Shown: one piece after another, positions 49,601-60,266 of the stretch
How the letters are laid out: each line of letters opens with the position of its first letter
Position numbering within the stretch: position 1 is the first letter of the stretch
Source: Coprinus comatus
Lineage: Eukaryota; Basidiomycota; Agaricomycetes; Agaricales; Agaricaceae
Assembly (NCBI GenBank): GCA_034638255.1
Contig: JAWPGT010000109.1
Coordinates: forward strand, 1 to 60,266
DNA length: 60,266 nucleotides
Direction: 5' to 3'
Program-made: the position numbers and the translations under genes
Notes under the pieces: generated by a model
What the model saw: only the letters and a program-made list of their open reading frames with translations
What the model was told of the DNA's origin: nothing
Database searches by the model: none

Positions 49601-52210
49601 AATTTCTTTTTCAGTTTCGATATTCCTGTTCCTTTTGCATTTGAAGAACCAGAACCTAAAATCCGAAATTCAAGTGCACTAACTTTCCAATCCTTCCCTA
49701 CCCCTACCCCTCCCCCTCCTACACCTCCTCCTCCTACTCCTGTTCCTACTGTCCCCGTTGTTCCTAACGTGGTAACGCCAACACCAAATCCAAATCCCAA
49801 CTCTCTAACATCCAAAACCCCAACCTCTTCTCCACTTCCATATGCACTACCATTTCCATTCTCAACATCATAAATCTTAACAAAATGACCATACCCAGTA
49901 ACAACAACAGATCCCCAACTCACACAAATTCCATTATACGGATGAACTTGAATTTTCGTATTCATATCCGAATCTAAACCTGAGCTCGAGAATATTGGAG
50001 GTCTTCTAAAAGATTGACTTGAATCTGGTATATTATCAATTCCACCATTCCCACCCGTACCCGTAGTCGCATTGGTGTTGGTATTGGTATTGGTGTTGGT
50101 GTTGGTGTTGGTGTTGGTGTTGGCGTTGATATTGGTATTGGTATTGGTATTGGTATTAGAATTCAAAATATCCTCATCCGCATCTTCATACCCATATTCA
50201 TCTTCATCTTCATCTTCATCCGATTCCAATTCTCTCCCTTGTCCTCTTCGTTGTTGTTGTTGTTGTTTTCTAAGAACAGGTACTTTATCACCTAACCCAA
50301 TAATCCTAACAGGCGGTGGTAAAAACTTTCGATCCGCTTCCATTGTCACTGATGGTCCCGTAGTAGTCGTAGCAGCAGCAGTAACAGGAGCAGCACTAGT
50401 AGCAATAGGAGTAGGAGTAATAGGAATAGGTGAAGAAGCTGATGTAACCGGAGGAGGTGGTGGAGGTGGTATACGAGGTGATTTCAAAATCACACCACCG
50501 CCACCACTTTGACCTTGACCTTGACCTTGAACTTGTTCTTCACCTCCTCCTACAATTCTTCGAGTAGGTAAAGGTGGAGGTGTATGCGAATGCGTAAGTG
50601 AATGTTGAGGTGGAGGCGGTAATGGTAAACCCGAATATCCAGAAGACCCAGACCCAGATCCACAAGACGATGCCGAATGCGAATGTGAATGTGAATGTTG
50701 TGGTGGAGGTGGAGGTGGTGGTGGAGGTAAACCTGAATACCCATATCCTAACGTTGACCCAGCACCAGTACCAGAACTAAAGCCAGAAGACGAAGAAGAG
50801 CCTGATAACCCACGAACCATTCCAATCCCATCACCACTCCCACTACTACCACCAACACTACTCCCACTAGTACTACTATTATTATTGAAAGTAGCACTAG
50901 AAGGGGGTGATAAAGTACTTCGATGTCTTGGCGGAGGAGGTGGAAGTATTTTCGATTTCATTATAGGATTTGTCGACATCGTTGTTATTGTAGAGTCGGA
51001 TTTAGATTTATAATTGGATATGGACGAGGACGTGGATGTGGACGTGGATGTAGATATGGATGTTGGGGTTGGGGTTGGTACAATAGGAGTAACCAATGAA
51101 TCAAATTCATTAAGACTTGAAGTAGACAAAGAACCAATCGAAACATCCGAAGTACGTCTTCTTCTAGCAGGAATAGCAGGTGCAGGTGATATTGGCAAAG
51201 ATGACACTGAATCTAGACTTGTAACCACATTATATGTAAAAGTGGTTGCCTTTGTCTGTGTAGGCGTATGGGTATGTGTGGAATTGGGATTTGGATTGGA
51301 ATAGAATGTATTAAAAGTGTCCAATGAAGATTGAGGGGATTCGACAAGTTTAAAAGTTGGTCGTGGAGGAACAGCAGGTTTGACTTTTGTCGTTGTAGGA
51401 GTAGAAATGGATTGTTGTCGAGAAGAAGGATTCGGAACTGGTGATCTAAACCATCATCTCAACATAAACCCTCTACAAAAAAGGGGATAAATAAAAAGAG
51501 ACAGCTCACAAGCGAGACCTAATAGCACCCACATCATCATCCTCAACATCAACAAGAAGAGGTAATGGGCTACGTGATCTTGGTGGAGGTGGAGGTGGAG
51601 GGGGTCTATGATGTTGTGGAGTTGGCGAAGAATGTGTTGATGAAGAAGGTTCATAATTAGTATTACTCGGAGACACTGAAATCAGGGGACGAGGAGGTAA
51701 AATTGGCTTTGATGAATCTACGCTGATACTCGGCCGAGGAGATTGCCTAGGTGATTCACTATGAAGACAACCAGTGTAAAAACACACACACAACATTATA
51801 ATATTTAAAAGAAATACTTACAATTTATTCTTGAGTACCGAAACACCCGACAACCCTCCTTCATCCCTCTCTCCTGTTTCCATACCAATACCAGATCCAC
51901 TACCAGGTGTTACAAGTGCAGGCATAGGTGAAGGTGATCTCGAAGAAATAGGGGAAGGCGAAGGTCTGTTCAAACGCGGAGGAGGTGGAGGTGGTGGTGT
52001 CCTTTTGGTAATGGTATTGGTATTGGTAGTAGGTACTTTGAGGTCAGAAGAAGAGATTGAAGGTCGTAGTCTTGTGTTTAGTCCTTCAGAGCTTGTAGTC
52101 TTCTTTATCGATGTCGATGTATCCACCGCCAATTGTTCAAACTTGGAACGCAAACTCTGAACAGCAGGTAAAGACTCTTCATCCACATCTCCATTCCCAT
52201 TGCTATTCAT
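46697..52210 (-). CDS. WD40-like propeller plus inositol polyphosphate 5-phosphatase
   Basis: About 1,750 aa, ATG at 52210 (MNSNGNGDVDEESL), stop at 46697. The N-terminal third is Pro/Ser-rich with many poly-Pro runs, which could bind SH3 or profilin-like partners (inference). A propeller of WD40-like blades follows (GICVSWGSVVVTGYGHFVKI, LPCSHVGSVTCATMVPTNPG, GYISIWDLNHN, RLWVGGRNGVIRAFEV, VVSVGRDECVRIWDG). The C-terminal catalytic domain has LLVSWNCDSAKPDSL, FGFQEVIDLES, YTAVHTENLVGLFSCIFVKE, CIINCHLAAGQNAV, FHGDLNYRID, PAWCDRILWKS and SDHRPVSALF. These are the Mg-dependent 5-phosphatase motifs, including the catalytic HGDLNYR and SDHRPV. The enzyme should remove the 5-phosphate of phosphoinositides or inositol phosphates at membranes. 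WD40-plus-5-phosphatase proteins are also known in plants. No frame break seen; introns near 51484-51508, 51763-51821, 48320-48256 and 47511-47445. Confidence 0.85.
48660..48712. repeat. Hexanucleotide microsatellite in coding sequence
   Basis: TGGGAT units in tandem encode a Gln-Ser alternating run in the 5-phosphatase protein. All in frame. Confidence 0.8.
50065..50160. repeat. GTTGGT/ATTGGT hexamer array in coding sequence
   Basis: About 15 hexamers encode an Asn-Thr alternating run in the linker before the propeller. Length is probably variable between strains. Confidence 0.85.
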
Positions 52211-52657
52211 CTTGCACAATCCACAGGTTGTAGCTGTAGTGTGTAGTGGTAGTCGTGGTGGTGACGGTAGTGGTAGTGGTAGTGGTGATGGGATTGGAGT
52301 GATGTACGGTTCCCCCCAAAATGATCCCGAAGAACTCTAAGCTTCGGACGACCCTGTCAAGTCTTCTGTCACACAAAAAGTCGGCCAACTTTTGAACTTT
52401 CTAAATAAAATAAAAACATCATTCCTCAAAAATCAGTCCTGAAACCTAATACACATTCTTACAACAACTTTTTTCTTTAATTACTTTTACCAACTGCAAT
52501 CGAAGCGGAATCCGAAGGGAGGAGCGTAGACATTTGATTTATAACCCTTCATTTGGTTTCAACTTTATCACTTTGTAATTCAAACATTTACAAACACACC
52601 AAACATACATCATGTACCCCTTATTCGGTATAGATAAGATCATAACTAAGATCTACC
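52211..52657. promoter_or_regulatory. Shared divergent promoter region
   Basis: A 447-bp gap separates two genes read away from each other (5-phosphatase minus, Costars plus), so it must hold both promoters. A GTGGTA-type microsatellite lies at 52235-52300, inside the 5' leader side of the phosphatase gene. No specific factor site is assigned. Confidence 0.6.
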
Positions 52658-53155
52658 ATGAACATCTCAGGTGAAATCGACATTCTCAAACGTACGTCAA
52701 AACCCTAGTATCATCAAACGCTTCACTAAATCTGCTATAACAATATTATATATATGATATATGTAGAAGCTATCAAAGATTACGGTACTCAAACTTCAGA
52801 TGGTAAATATACCGTTTCATATGGTATCTTATTCGACAAAACCGCAAACACATGTACGTTTACTTAATCTATAACACAATATCTTTCTCTCTCTCTTTTT
52901 CTAACTAATCATCATCCAAAACAGTAGAGGCTTTAAATGGAACTCTAAGAGCTGCAAAACGACAAAAAAAGGTAAATAATAAACACTACCCATTTTAATA
53001 TCACAATAAACATCCCGAATCCCAAATCCTTACATTCATATCTAACAAAAACACCTACTTACAATTCAACAAACAAAACATAGGTCACATTCGATGCAGA
53101 ATTATTAATGATGCCAAAAGACAAAGATGTCCTCGTCATACTCCTAGAAAATTAA
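52658..53155 (+). CDS. Costars (ABRACL-like) small actin-related protein
   Basis: A 79-aa protein in four exons: 52658-52691, 52767-52853, 52925-52971, 53084-53155, all with good GT-AG borders. The product begins MNISGEIDILKQAIKDYG, continues TSDGKYTVSYGILFDKTANT and LEALNGTLRAAKRQKKVTFD, and ends DVLVILLEN. It matches the Costars domain over its whole length (the DGKYTV-GILF strand pair, the LEAL-GTL-AAKR helix, the VTFDAELL strand). Family members in animals and Dictyostelium affect actin and cell motility; the fungal role is not established. The gene is easy to miss because no exon exceeds 90 bp. It is the best example here of an intact conserved gene with no frame error. Confidence 0.9.
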
Positions 53156-53434
53156 ATCTAAATCTCATACAAATACAATGATCAATCATAACATACCACA
53201 TACTTAGATATACATCACATTTCAATCAACCAGAAATTAGAATCAACAAAATATTAAATATTAAGAGGGGTACTAAATAAACTATACTTGGAGTCACCAA
53301 AAGTGATGTCGCGTCGCAGATTTTCCCACGGACAATCATTGATGTATTACTCTCCTGCAACTTCGGGAGATAGACAACGAAGTTGAATACATATGGAGTA
53401 TATTCTACTACAAGATTACCTATAGAATATAATA

Positions 53435-53817
53435 TTAAAATTGTATATGACCACCCCGTGCAGCCAAAACAGCCTTGACACGGTCTGGCATTGTTCCAAT
53501 GAAATGGTCAACCCGGTCAATTGGTAGCGAGTCCCATGCAGCATGGACTACCAACTTTAATTCATCCACAGTGTTTGGTTGATGTTGAAGACCACGTAGG
53601 GATGTTTTGAGGATATGCCAGATAGGCTCGATGGGATTTAAATCGGGAGATGATGGAGGATGATATGTAAGCGGGATATTTTTAGCTGCAAACCACTTCT
53701 TCGACATTTTGCTGATGTGGCTTGGGGCATTATCCTGTTGAAATTTGACATGGCCCCAGAGTTCATTCATCCTTTTGTAGAAATCAAAAAGATATGGTTC
53801 AAGAACTTGTTCTTGGT
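53435..53817 (-). pseudogene. Tc1/mariner-like transposase, C-terminal part
   Basis: Minus strand encodes the end of a DDE transposase: FQQDNAPSHISKMSKKW then PPSSPDLNPIEPIWHILK, stopping at 53435 after AARGGHIQF. Between the Asp of QQDN and the Glu of NPIE there are 34 residues, the DD34E spacing of Tc1 elements. The copia LTR begins at 53818 and cuts the ORF; the N-terminal half should lie beyond the right edge of the window. Terminal repeats cannot be defined from one side. Confidence 0.85.
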
Positions 53818-54198
53818 GTTGAAAGCAACGCGTATGCATGTAGACATAGCAATATAATGATACGCACGAAGTGGTAGTTAGTATGTTTTGCTTGGTGGAG
53901 AGAATAGAGTGTAAGAGAACTTGGTAGTTCGAGAACTGTGTAATACAGGAGAGAATGTACACTACTTATATGATAATGAAGTGGTCCGTGCTACGACTAG
54001 AAAGGAGTCAGGTGTCTACTATGTGTCAGGTAATTATACATGAAACAGGAGTTGATACAGGGGTTGAAACACATAAGTGAAACGCTAACTACAACCAATA
54101 AGGAGCTGCCACATAATGCAAAGCGTAATGAAACGATGAAAGTGAAACGAAATGAAAATGTCATGTGACTATCTAATAATAGTCCATATTTTCCAACA
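53818..54198 (-). repeat. 3' LTR (381 bp)
   Basis: Starts TGTTGAAAGC and ends TTTTCCAACA on the plus strand. It repeats the sequence at the right end of the window. Confidence 0.95.
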
Positions 54199-54209
54199 CT
54201 CCCCTTTTC
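54199..54209 (-). other. Polypurine tract
   Basis: GAAAAGGGGAG on the minus strand directly abuts the 3' LTR, the usual place for the plus-strand primer. Confidence 0.85.
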
Positions 54210-54243
54210 GTAAGCATAGTCGACAATTAAGCGCCAATACTCA

Positions 54244-57200
54244 CTAGTCCATATTATTTTTTAAAGTGCGCTTGGAAGCAGCAAAGGTTGGGGACGAAAA
54301 CACTAAACCAAAGTGACTGTTCCTGAAGTTTTCAAATTTAACTCGACCAAGGTTCTTTGTGAGAAGATCTGCGGGATTAGAAGTGCCAGGGATGAAAAAT
54401 AACAGAACCTTCTTATCAGCAAGACATTGCCGAATGAAGTGGAATTTGATGTCAATGTGTTTTGACCTCTTCTCAACTGTAGGGTTTTGAGCGATGAAGA
54501 GGGAGCCCATGTTGTCTCCACAAATTTCCATCGGTTCACTGTTAGATAAACCGAGTTCCATCATTAACTGACGGATCCACACAGCTTGACGGCAGCTATC
54601 AGAAAGCGCCATATATTCAGCCTCAGTAGAGGACAAGGCAACTGTCTTTTGCGATCGACTGACCCATGCAACTGGACAGGAGGCTAGAGACGTAAAGTAG
54701 CCTGTCTGAGAACGACGGTCCGTTGGATCACTATCCCAATCTGAATCACTATAGGTGATAAAACCTTCACCTTTTCCTCCATCAAGCACCATGTGGTATT
54801 CTTTGGTTGCGAGAAGGTATCGGCAAATGTATAGAGCACGCTTGAGATGCTCTTCAGTGGGGTTGTGAGCATGTTGACTCAATTTAGTAACTGCAAACCC
54901 AATGTCCGGGCGAGTTCCAATCATCAAGTACAACAGTGATCCAATCACTTGTTGGTAGCGTGTTCGAAGCGTGGCGTTGACAGGACCGGTGTTAGGAACG
55001 GCATGGTAACCTTCTGGCAGCGGAGTTCGCGCCGGTTTAGTTTCTCTGCCTGCACCATCAATCTTAAATCGTTCGAGGATCTTTTGTAAATAAGAAGCTT
55101 GATCCAAGAAGATTTTCCGATTTTTTCTATCACGGCGGATGCGCATGCCTAGAAATTCTTTAACTTCACCGGCATCACGACATTCCCAACGTTTCATAAA
55201 CTTCCCTTTTAACTTTTTAAGTAGGGCGGAGTCATTTCCCATGAATAGTACGTCATCGACATATACAACGGCAATGCAGATCTTGCCAGTTTTCTTGTCT
55301 CGGTAGATGTATACGCCAGCATCGGATTCGCATCGACTGAAGCCTAGGTCTTTCATGGAAGTTGCCATTTCCTTCCACCAGGCCAGTCCGGCTTGTTTAA
55401 GGCCGTACAATGCGCGACGTAACCTCCAGACTTTATTCTCCTTCCCTTCCTGGATGAAACCTTCGGGTTGTTTCATATAGATTTCTTCATCCAGTTTTCC
55501 GTATAAGTACGCTGTCTTTACATCGACAGCCTCGATATCCCAATCATTCAAAGCTGCTAAGCCGAGAAGGATACGAGTGGACTCATAACGTACGACTGGA
55601 GAAAATAGTTCATCAAAGTCGATACCTTCAACTTGAGAGAAACCTTTTGCCACGAGACGAGCACGTTTCCGGCCATCTCCTTTGACATTAAAAACCCATC
55701 GGTTTTGAATAGCTTTCCTCCCCTTAGGGAGATCCACGATTTCATATACCTTGCGCTTCTTAAGCGCTGTCAACTCTTCTTTGCATGCTTCCAGCCATTT
55801 CTGTCTTTCTTCTGGATCAAGTTTACCAAGATCACGGAATTGAACAGGGATTTTTGCAGCATTACTATGCGCAAGTTTGGCTTTTGTCAGCAAAATATTA
55901 ATCCATTCTAACCCCCCTTCCCTGGAAAGCCGTTGTTGCATTTCATCCTCATCTTCAGGAGGTGCAGCAGGATTGCGCTCCCCTTGACTCTCCATCCAAC
56001 GTTTATAGTTTTCACCATATTGCTCAAGCCGTTGGCGAGCTTCTTCGTCAGATAGATTTTGAGGTCTGCCACGAGGCATCTTGAACCGGTTTGATGGACC
56101 AGGTTCTTCCAGAGAAATGGTATCATAATCACGGAGAATTTCAGACGGATGCTTATGTCCGTAGGCATTATCGGGTCTTTCCGGGACTTTTCGTTCGCGG
56201 CCTGAACGGCGCGGTTCGAAAGAAGGACCTTCTTGAGCACGTTTTGGTAAGGGACGTTGTGCTCTTTCAGGTTGAGACCTTCTTGGTGTCTCAGGCGGAT
56301 GATAATGATCTCTATGATCGTGATTGTGATCATCATGGTGGTGATGATCAAGGGAATCCTCACTCGCATAACTCAATCCGTCATCTTCATCCTCTGTTTC
56401 GACTTTTGGTCGTCTGGAGGGAGATTTAGGAGGGGGAGTTGGAGGAGGTGGGATAGAGGGATCGCGAGCTGGTGGGGCAGGCGGATCTGAAGGTCGAGTA
56501 GGATTACTCGGTGTCTTCGGAGGAATAGCAGGGGGATCTGCTGGGAAATCGAAATAATCTGTATCTGATCCATCATCTGACATTCCGTCAAAGAGGTCAT
56601 CAGGAGGATTTGGGGGTGTTCGTAGATCTCTACGTCGATCAGTGGCAGTTGATTCACATTTAGGGAACCACTCTTCCTCGAAGATTGCTGTGTGAGCTAT
56701 ATAAATAACGTTTCCCTTTTGGTGACGCATGAACTTTAGGTTACTACCATCATAACCCAAAAAGATCATTGTCTCCGACTTGGCTGCGAGTTTATTTTCG
56801 CGCACAGCAGGCGGCAGGTACACGTAAGCTCCACATCCGAACACATGTAAACCATTTACATTAGGTTTATTTCCGTGCATTAATTCAAATGGCGTTCGAT
56901 ACTCGAGACGTTTCATTGGTGTTCTATTATAGATATGAATTGCCGTTTCCACAGCAAATTCCCACCAATTCTCCGGACAACATGCATGAAGTCGCATGGC
57001 TTCAGACTTCTCGCGAATCGTACGATTCAAGCGTTCAGCACGTCCGTTCTGCTCATGAATATGAGGAGCAGTATTTCTCGTGAACAATACCGGCTAAGCT
57101 AAACAAATTTTTCAATTTGTCCGAAATGTATTCCCCCCCATTATCAGTGCGAACTCGTTTAACCTTTTTCCCATGTTGGGTTTCAACTTGAGCCAAGAAT

Positions 57201-58654
57201 TCCTGAAATGTCGCAAAGACATCGGATTTCTGTCTCAAAAATCGAGTATAGGTAAAACCGGAGTAGTCATCTAAGAACGTGATGATCCACTTTGCACGAT
57301 GATATGATAATGTGGGAAATTCAAGAAGGTCAGAATGAACCAACTCGAATATTTCGGTAGCTCTGGACAATGATGGAGGATGAGCCTTTTCCTGCAGCTT
57401 GCCACGAGCGCAACCATCACATGTCCTTGACCGTTTTGGAATATCGACGTCTGGAAAATTAACCGTGTGTTCCTTGAACTTCCTGAGCACTTGCTTCGAA
57501 GGATGTCCAAGTCGATTATGCCAGAGATCATAAAGCGAATGAACTCCAGGTAAAGTTAGGGAACGGATGTCACTATCCAATATGATTCTAGAATGAACCA
57601 TATGTATTCCATCACCCTTTACCCGCTGAGTAGCCTCCATATAGAGGGAGCCATCGGGCCGTAGGATCCGAGATCCCGTCACATCAGCCTCAAGCCTTAA
57701 GCCATCAAGATAAAAGGGTCCTGGTGACATAAGTCTTCCATTCAATCCCTCTATGTAAAATACCGGGTATAATGACGTGATGGTTCGTACACCAGCCAAT
57801 TCATGCTGGATGATTACACGGCCACGTGCTTTGATGGTGGTGTGACTGTTAGCAGTTTGCACCGTGCCGTAATCACCCTTCTCGACGTCAACGAAGTCGC
57901 CAATGTTACCAGTGAAGTGATAACTAGCGCCAGAGTCGAGCATCCAGATTGCTATACCAGTATTATACACTGGGTGATTTTTGCAATTGCTGCATTGACA
58001 ATGTTCAAAGAATTTACCATGGTCATCTTTTTCATATCCTGAGATCGAAACAGTAGGTTTTAAGTACTTCATCGGGATAGAAATAGGAAAATCATAATGT
58101 GCGGTATCATTCGTGGCGGGAAAAATACAAATCTCAGTATCTAGCGGTGGAGGATTACAAACAGTAGTCCGAATAGTTCTAGTAGTCCCATGCAACGATC
58201 TCGATAGTCCATCAACTGCCCTCGAGCTTAGAAGCGAGAGGCGGGAGAACCCGGAGCGGAGGAATTTTCTGGAACACCCCAGAAGCGAGCTGCTTCGGGG
58301 TCCACGCTGTACAGAGCACACATCAGAAAAAGATGAATCTTTGATCAGAGATTCTACGTACTTGTATTCCCCATCATCGGTATCGTACTGGGTAGAGGGC
58401 GAGTTCATGATTTGTTCATATTGTTCATCAAGAACAGAGACAGATGCCGGAGCAGACACCTGATCATGCGGAGGTCGCATGTGAACATTATCATTCTCGT
58501 CAATAGAGACTACCGAATGCGGGGGACTAGGCTCACAGGCTGGACGAGAGGTAAGAACTAGACCATCGAGCGAAGGCAAGGCAGGGGGAGGTGTAGGCTC
58601 CATACCAAGACGACGTTCGTAGGACTTGAGCACCCGGGCCTTGGTCCTTTGCAA
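54244..58654 (-). CDS. Copia Pol polyprotein (PR-IN-RT-RNaseH), one frame break
   Basis: First part (58654-57053): an aspartic protease (WMLDSGASYHFTG), the GAG-pre-integrase zinc motif (WHNRLGHPSKQVL, CDGCARGKLQ) and the integrase core (ELVHSDLLEF, TFLDDYSGFTY, RVRTDNGGEYIS). Second part (57087-54244): the integrase Glu (EQNGRAERLNR), a Pro/His-rich linker (56600-56200), reverse transcriptase (RWVFNVKGDG, YLYGKLDEEIYMKQPEG, the YVDD box in VVYVDDVLFMGN) and RNase H (SDSDWDSDPTDRRS, LSSTEAEYMALSDSC, SKHIDIKFHFIR). The two parts overlap in different frames near 57070-57085, inside the integrase core, which is not a normal frameshift site. With LTRs apparently identical, the break is either very recent or a sequence error. 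Confidence 0.9.
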
Positions 58655-59601
58655 TCCAGTAGTAGAGGTATTAGTGGTGTCGCGGACTTAGCATTTTTGT
58701 TACCACCACGTTTTCCCCGAGTCCTCTTCTTCTTTTTGTCCTCACCGGCTCCACCCTGTTGGGTCTGACCGGAACCAGAACCGCTGCCAGATTGTTGAGG
58801 TTGCGGTTGCTGCCCTTGCGGGCGCGAACCTTGACCTTGGTTCTGGTTTTGGTTTTGATTGTGTTGTTTAGGGCCTTTAAAGCCCTTCACACCCTGAGAA
58901 CGTAAAGCGTTAGCTTGACCACGAGAGTCGAGCCAAGCGGACTGGATCGCTTCAGCAACGATCTGTACTGTGAGCCGAGAGAACTCGGAGCTTCCGTATC
59001 GAACGAGAAGAGAAGCTCGAGTTGCATTCCATTGGTTTGGAATGCGCGTCAACAGCATGAGTGCTCGAAGGAGGTTGGGAACGATGATGGGAGGATTTGC
59101 AGTTTCGAGGCGAGTGAAATATGAAGTGAACATTGCGATCTCGGCAGAAGGATCTGAAGAACCAGATAACCTAAAGCCATCCGCTTTTGCCCACACCTCG
59201 AATGCAGTTCCTGCATTAAATGTGCCGTAGGTTGTTTGCAGGTGTTCCCAAAGTTCAAAAGAATAGATTCTTCCGTGATTTAACATTTCATCTGAGATTT
59301 TAGAGTTGATTAATCCTAAGGCAAAAGCCTCAGCATTATCGAATTTAGTCTGTTCTGCGTCAGGAATTATCCATCTTGTACCAGTTTGTGTAGCGCGTGC
59401 GGGTGTATCATCCGTAGCAGCTCTGGCAGGAATGGTATATTCCTCAGATTGAGACTTTGGACTCTGTTTCTGTAGGATGATTTGTCCTACAGAATAACCG
59501 TCAATGATGATCATGTTTGCACAGTTGATCAGTTTCATCGACCACATAGGGTAGTCGGCTGAACCTTTGAGAACGGGCAAAGTGGGGATGAGCGCGGTCA
59601 T
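58558..59601 (-). CDS. Copia Gag without zinc knuckle
   Basis: Starts at ATG 59601 (MTALIPTLPVLKGSADYPMW), a Gag-type N-terminus. The capsid-like helical region follows (SFELWEHLQTTYGTFNAG, MLLTRIPNQWNATRASLL). The C-terminus is an Asn/Gln-rich run (HNQNQNQNQGQGS) and a strongly basic tail (DKKKKRTRGKRGGNKN); no CCHC knuckle is present, so RNA binding probably rests on the basic tail. Gag overlaps Pol by about 97 bp in a different frame, so Pol needs a frameshift or other bypass. Confidence 0.85.
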   Translation of the reverse strand: MTALIPTLPVLKGSADYPMWSMKLINCANMIIIDGYSVGQIILQKQSPKSQSEEYTIPARAATDDTPARATQTGTRWIIPDAEQTKFDNAEAFALGLINSKISDEMLNHGRIYSFELWEHLQTTYGTFNAGTAFEVWAKADGFRLSGSSDPSAEIAMFTSYFTRLETANPPIIVPNLLRALMLLTRIPNQWNATRASLLVRYGSSEFSRLTVQIVAEAIQSAWLDSRGQANALRSQGVKGFKGPKQHNQNQNQNQGQGSRPQGQQPQPQQSGSGSGSGQTQQGGAGEDKKKKRTRGKRGGNKNAKSATPLIPLLLDCKGPRPGCSSPTNVVLVWSLHLPLPCLRSMV

Positions 59602-59903
59602 GATGATGAATTGGAGATAAGAATCTACAACAAAACACATGTTAGCCTCATGTTGTAAGTCGCACATACGTGCGCCAGCAACAGTTCTGCGAGCTTTCCG
59701 TCTAACCGAGTACGGTAGTATGGAGCAAGCATCACACCAGAGAGGGAGAGACGAAATCTCTGAGGGCCTGGAACAGGACTCAATCTCTCCAGGTTGGTCG
59801 ACGTGAACCACACGTTTCCGAGAGTGAGATGACTTAACATGCTGAGAAGCTATGTGTCTCGTCGAACTCAAGGATCCATACTGGCTAGTCGGGGCCCATA
59901 ACC
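59602..59903 (-). other. Copia leader and candidate primer-binding site
   Basis: Directly after the 5' LTR the minus strand reads GGTTATGGGCCCCGACTAG, where the tRNA primer should bind. I cannot match it to a tRNA end with certainty. Confidence 0.45.
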
Positions 59904-60266
59904 TGTTGAAAGCAACGCGTATGCATGTAGACATAGCAATATAATGATACGCACGAAGTGGTAGTTAGTATGTTTTGCTTGGTGGAGAGAATAGAGTGTA
60001 AGAGAACTTGGTAGTTCGAGAACTGTGTAATACAGGAGAGAATGTACACTACTTATATGATAATGAAGTGGTCCGTGCTACGACTAGAAAGGAGTCAGGT
60101 GTCTACTATGTGTCAGGTAATTATACATGAAACAGGAGTTGATACAGGGGTTGAAACACATAAGTGAAACGCTAACTACAACCAATAAGGAGCTGCCACA
60201 TAATGCAAAGCGTAATGAAACGATGAAAGTGAAACGAAATGAAAATGTCATGTGACTATCTAATAA
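59904..60266 (-). repeat. 5' LTR, truncated by window edge
   Basis: Begins TGTTGAAAGCAACGCG as at 53818 and continues identically to 60266; about 18 bp are outside the window. Confidence 0.95.

Larger units (their letters stand above)
53818..60266 (-). mobile_element. Ty1/copia LTR retrotransposon, nearly complete
   Basis: LTRs flank gag and pol in copia order (protease, integrase, reverse transcriptase, RNase H). The right LTR runs off the window about 18 bp before its expected end, so the element is about 6.47 kb. By eye the two LTRs are identical over the visible 363 bp, which implies a recent insertion. Reading on the minus strand, the LTR starts TGTTGG and ends CAACA. The element interrupts the Tc1/mariner-like transposase. 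Confidence 0.95.

Noticed and set aside
50072..50512. Plus-strand hydrophobic Val-Leu repeat protein
   Set aside because: Antisense reading of the Asn-Thr hexamer array.
57050..57090. Normal copia frameshift site
   Set aside because: It falls inside the integrase core, where no element family is known to shift frame.

Overview
This window is nuclear DNA from a filamentous basidiomycete, most likely an agaricomycete. Genes are broken by many 50-70 bp GT-AG introns, the sequence is AT-rich, and the gene families are typical of that group: NACHT NLR-like STAND proteins with the RCHPGTR linker, FunK1 kinases, fast-evolving F-box proteins, DUF6533-type membrane proteins, a TET/JBP-like dioxygenase and a Ty1/copia element. 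I cannot name the species.

Layout. 1-2.9 kb: the 3' part of a TET/JBP-like 2-oxoglutarate dioxygenase gene and a novel Ser/Lys-rich gene. 3.0-3.6 kb: an array of about 19 hairpin-forming 31-bp repeats that changes orientation midway. 4.6-8.3 kb: NLR copy A, damaged. 8.5-13.7 kb: a large SH3 + Ras-association polarity protein. 14.2-17.7 kb: a decayed zone with a small inverted-repeat element, a FunK1 kinase pseudogene split by a 639-bp terminal-inverted-repeat element that carries a tRNA-like module, and a stray fragment copied from the SH3-RA gene. 17.9-27.2 kb: three more NLR copies (B, C, D, all minus strand) and an NLR fragment. 27.8-33.9 kb: an ankyrin-repeat protein with a nucleotidyltransferase-like N-terminal region. 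35.5-39.8 kb: a hypothetical membrane protein, an NLR relic and a DUF6533-like membrane protein. 40.7-42.4 kb: an ERK-type (Fus3/Kss1-like) MAP kinase. 42.9-44.0 kb: a broken F-box gene. 44.2-46.4 kb: an MFS transporter of the nodulin-like/Mch1 type. 46.7-52.2 kb: a WD40-like + inositol polyphosphate 5-phosphatase protein. 52.7-53.2 kb: a tiny four-exon Costars (ABRACL-like) gene. 53.4-60.3 kb: a Tc1/mariner-like transposase cut by a nearly full-length, apparently recent Ty1/copia element.

Two themes stand out. First, the NLR copies share a layout not explained by known fungal NLR parts: a short Trp/Lys-rich first exon (A and C), a disordered segment, a short motif of the form (I/V)DxSxHxxVxGxNN just before the RCHPGTR linker (all four copies), the NACHT core, and a C-terminal domain with an HPSxVWPQ signature in place of the usual ANK/TPR/WD repeats (A, B, D). 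This is the best candidate for an undescribed self/non-self or cell-death signalling system. Second, several otherwise well-conserved genes carry single-base frame breaks, mostly next to homopolymers. That pattern points either to uncorrected assembly indels or to decay, and it must be settled before any gene here is called a pseudogene on frame alone.

Exon boundaries below were read by eye from GT-AG sites and homology and are approximate unless given exactly.
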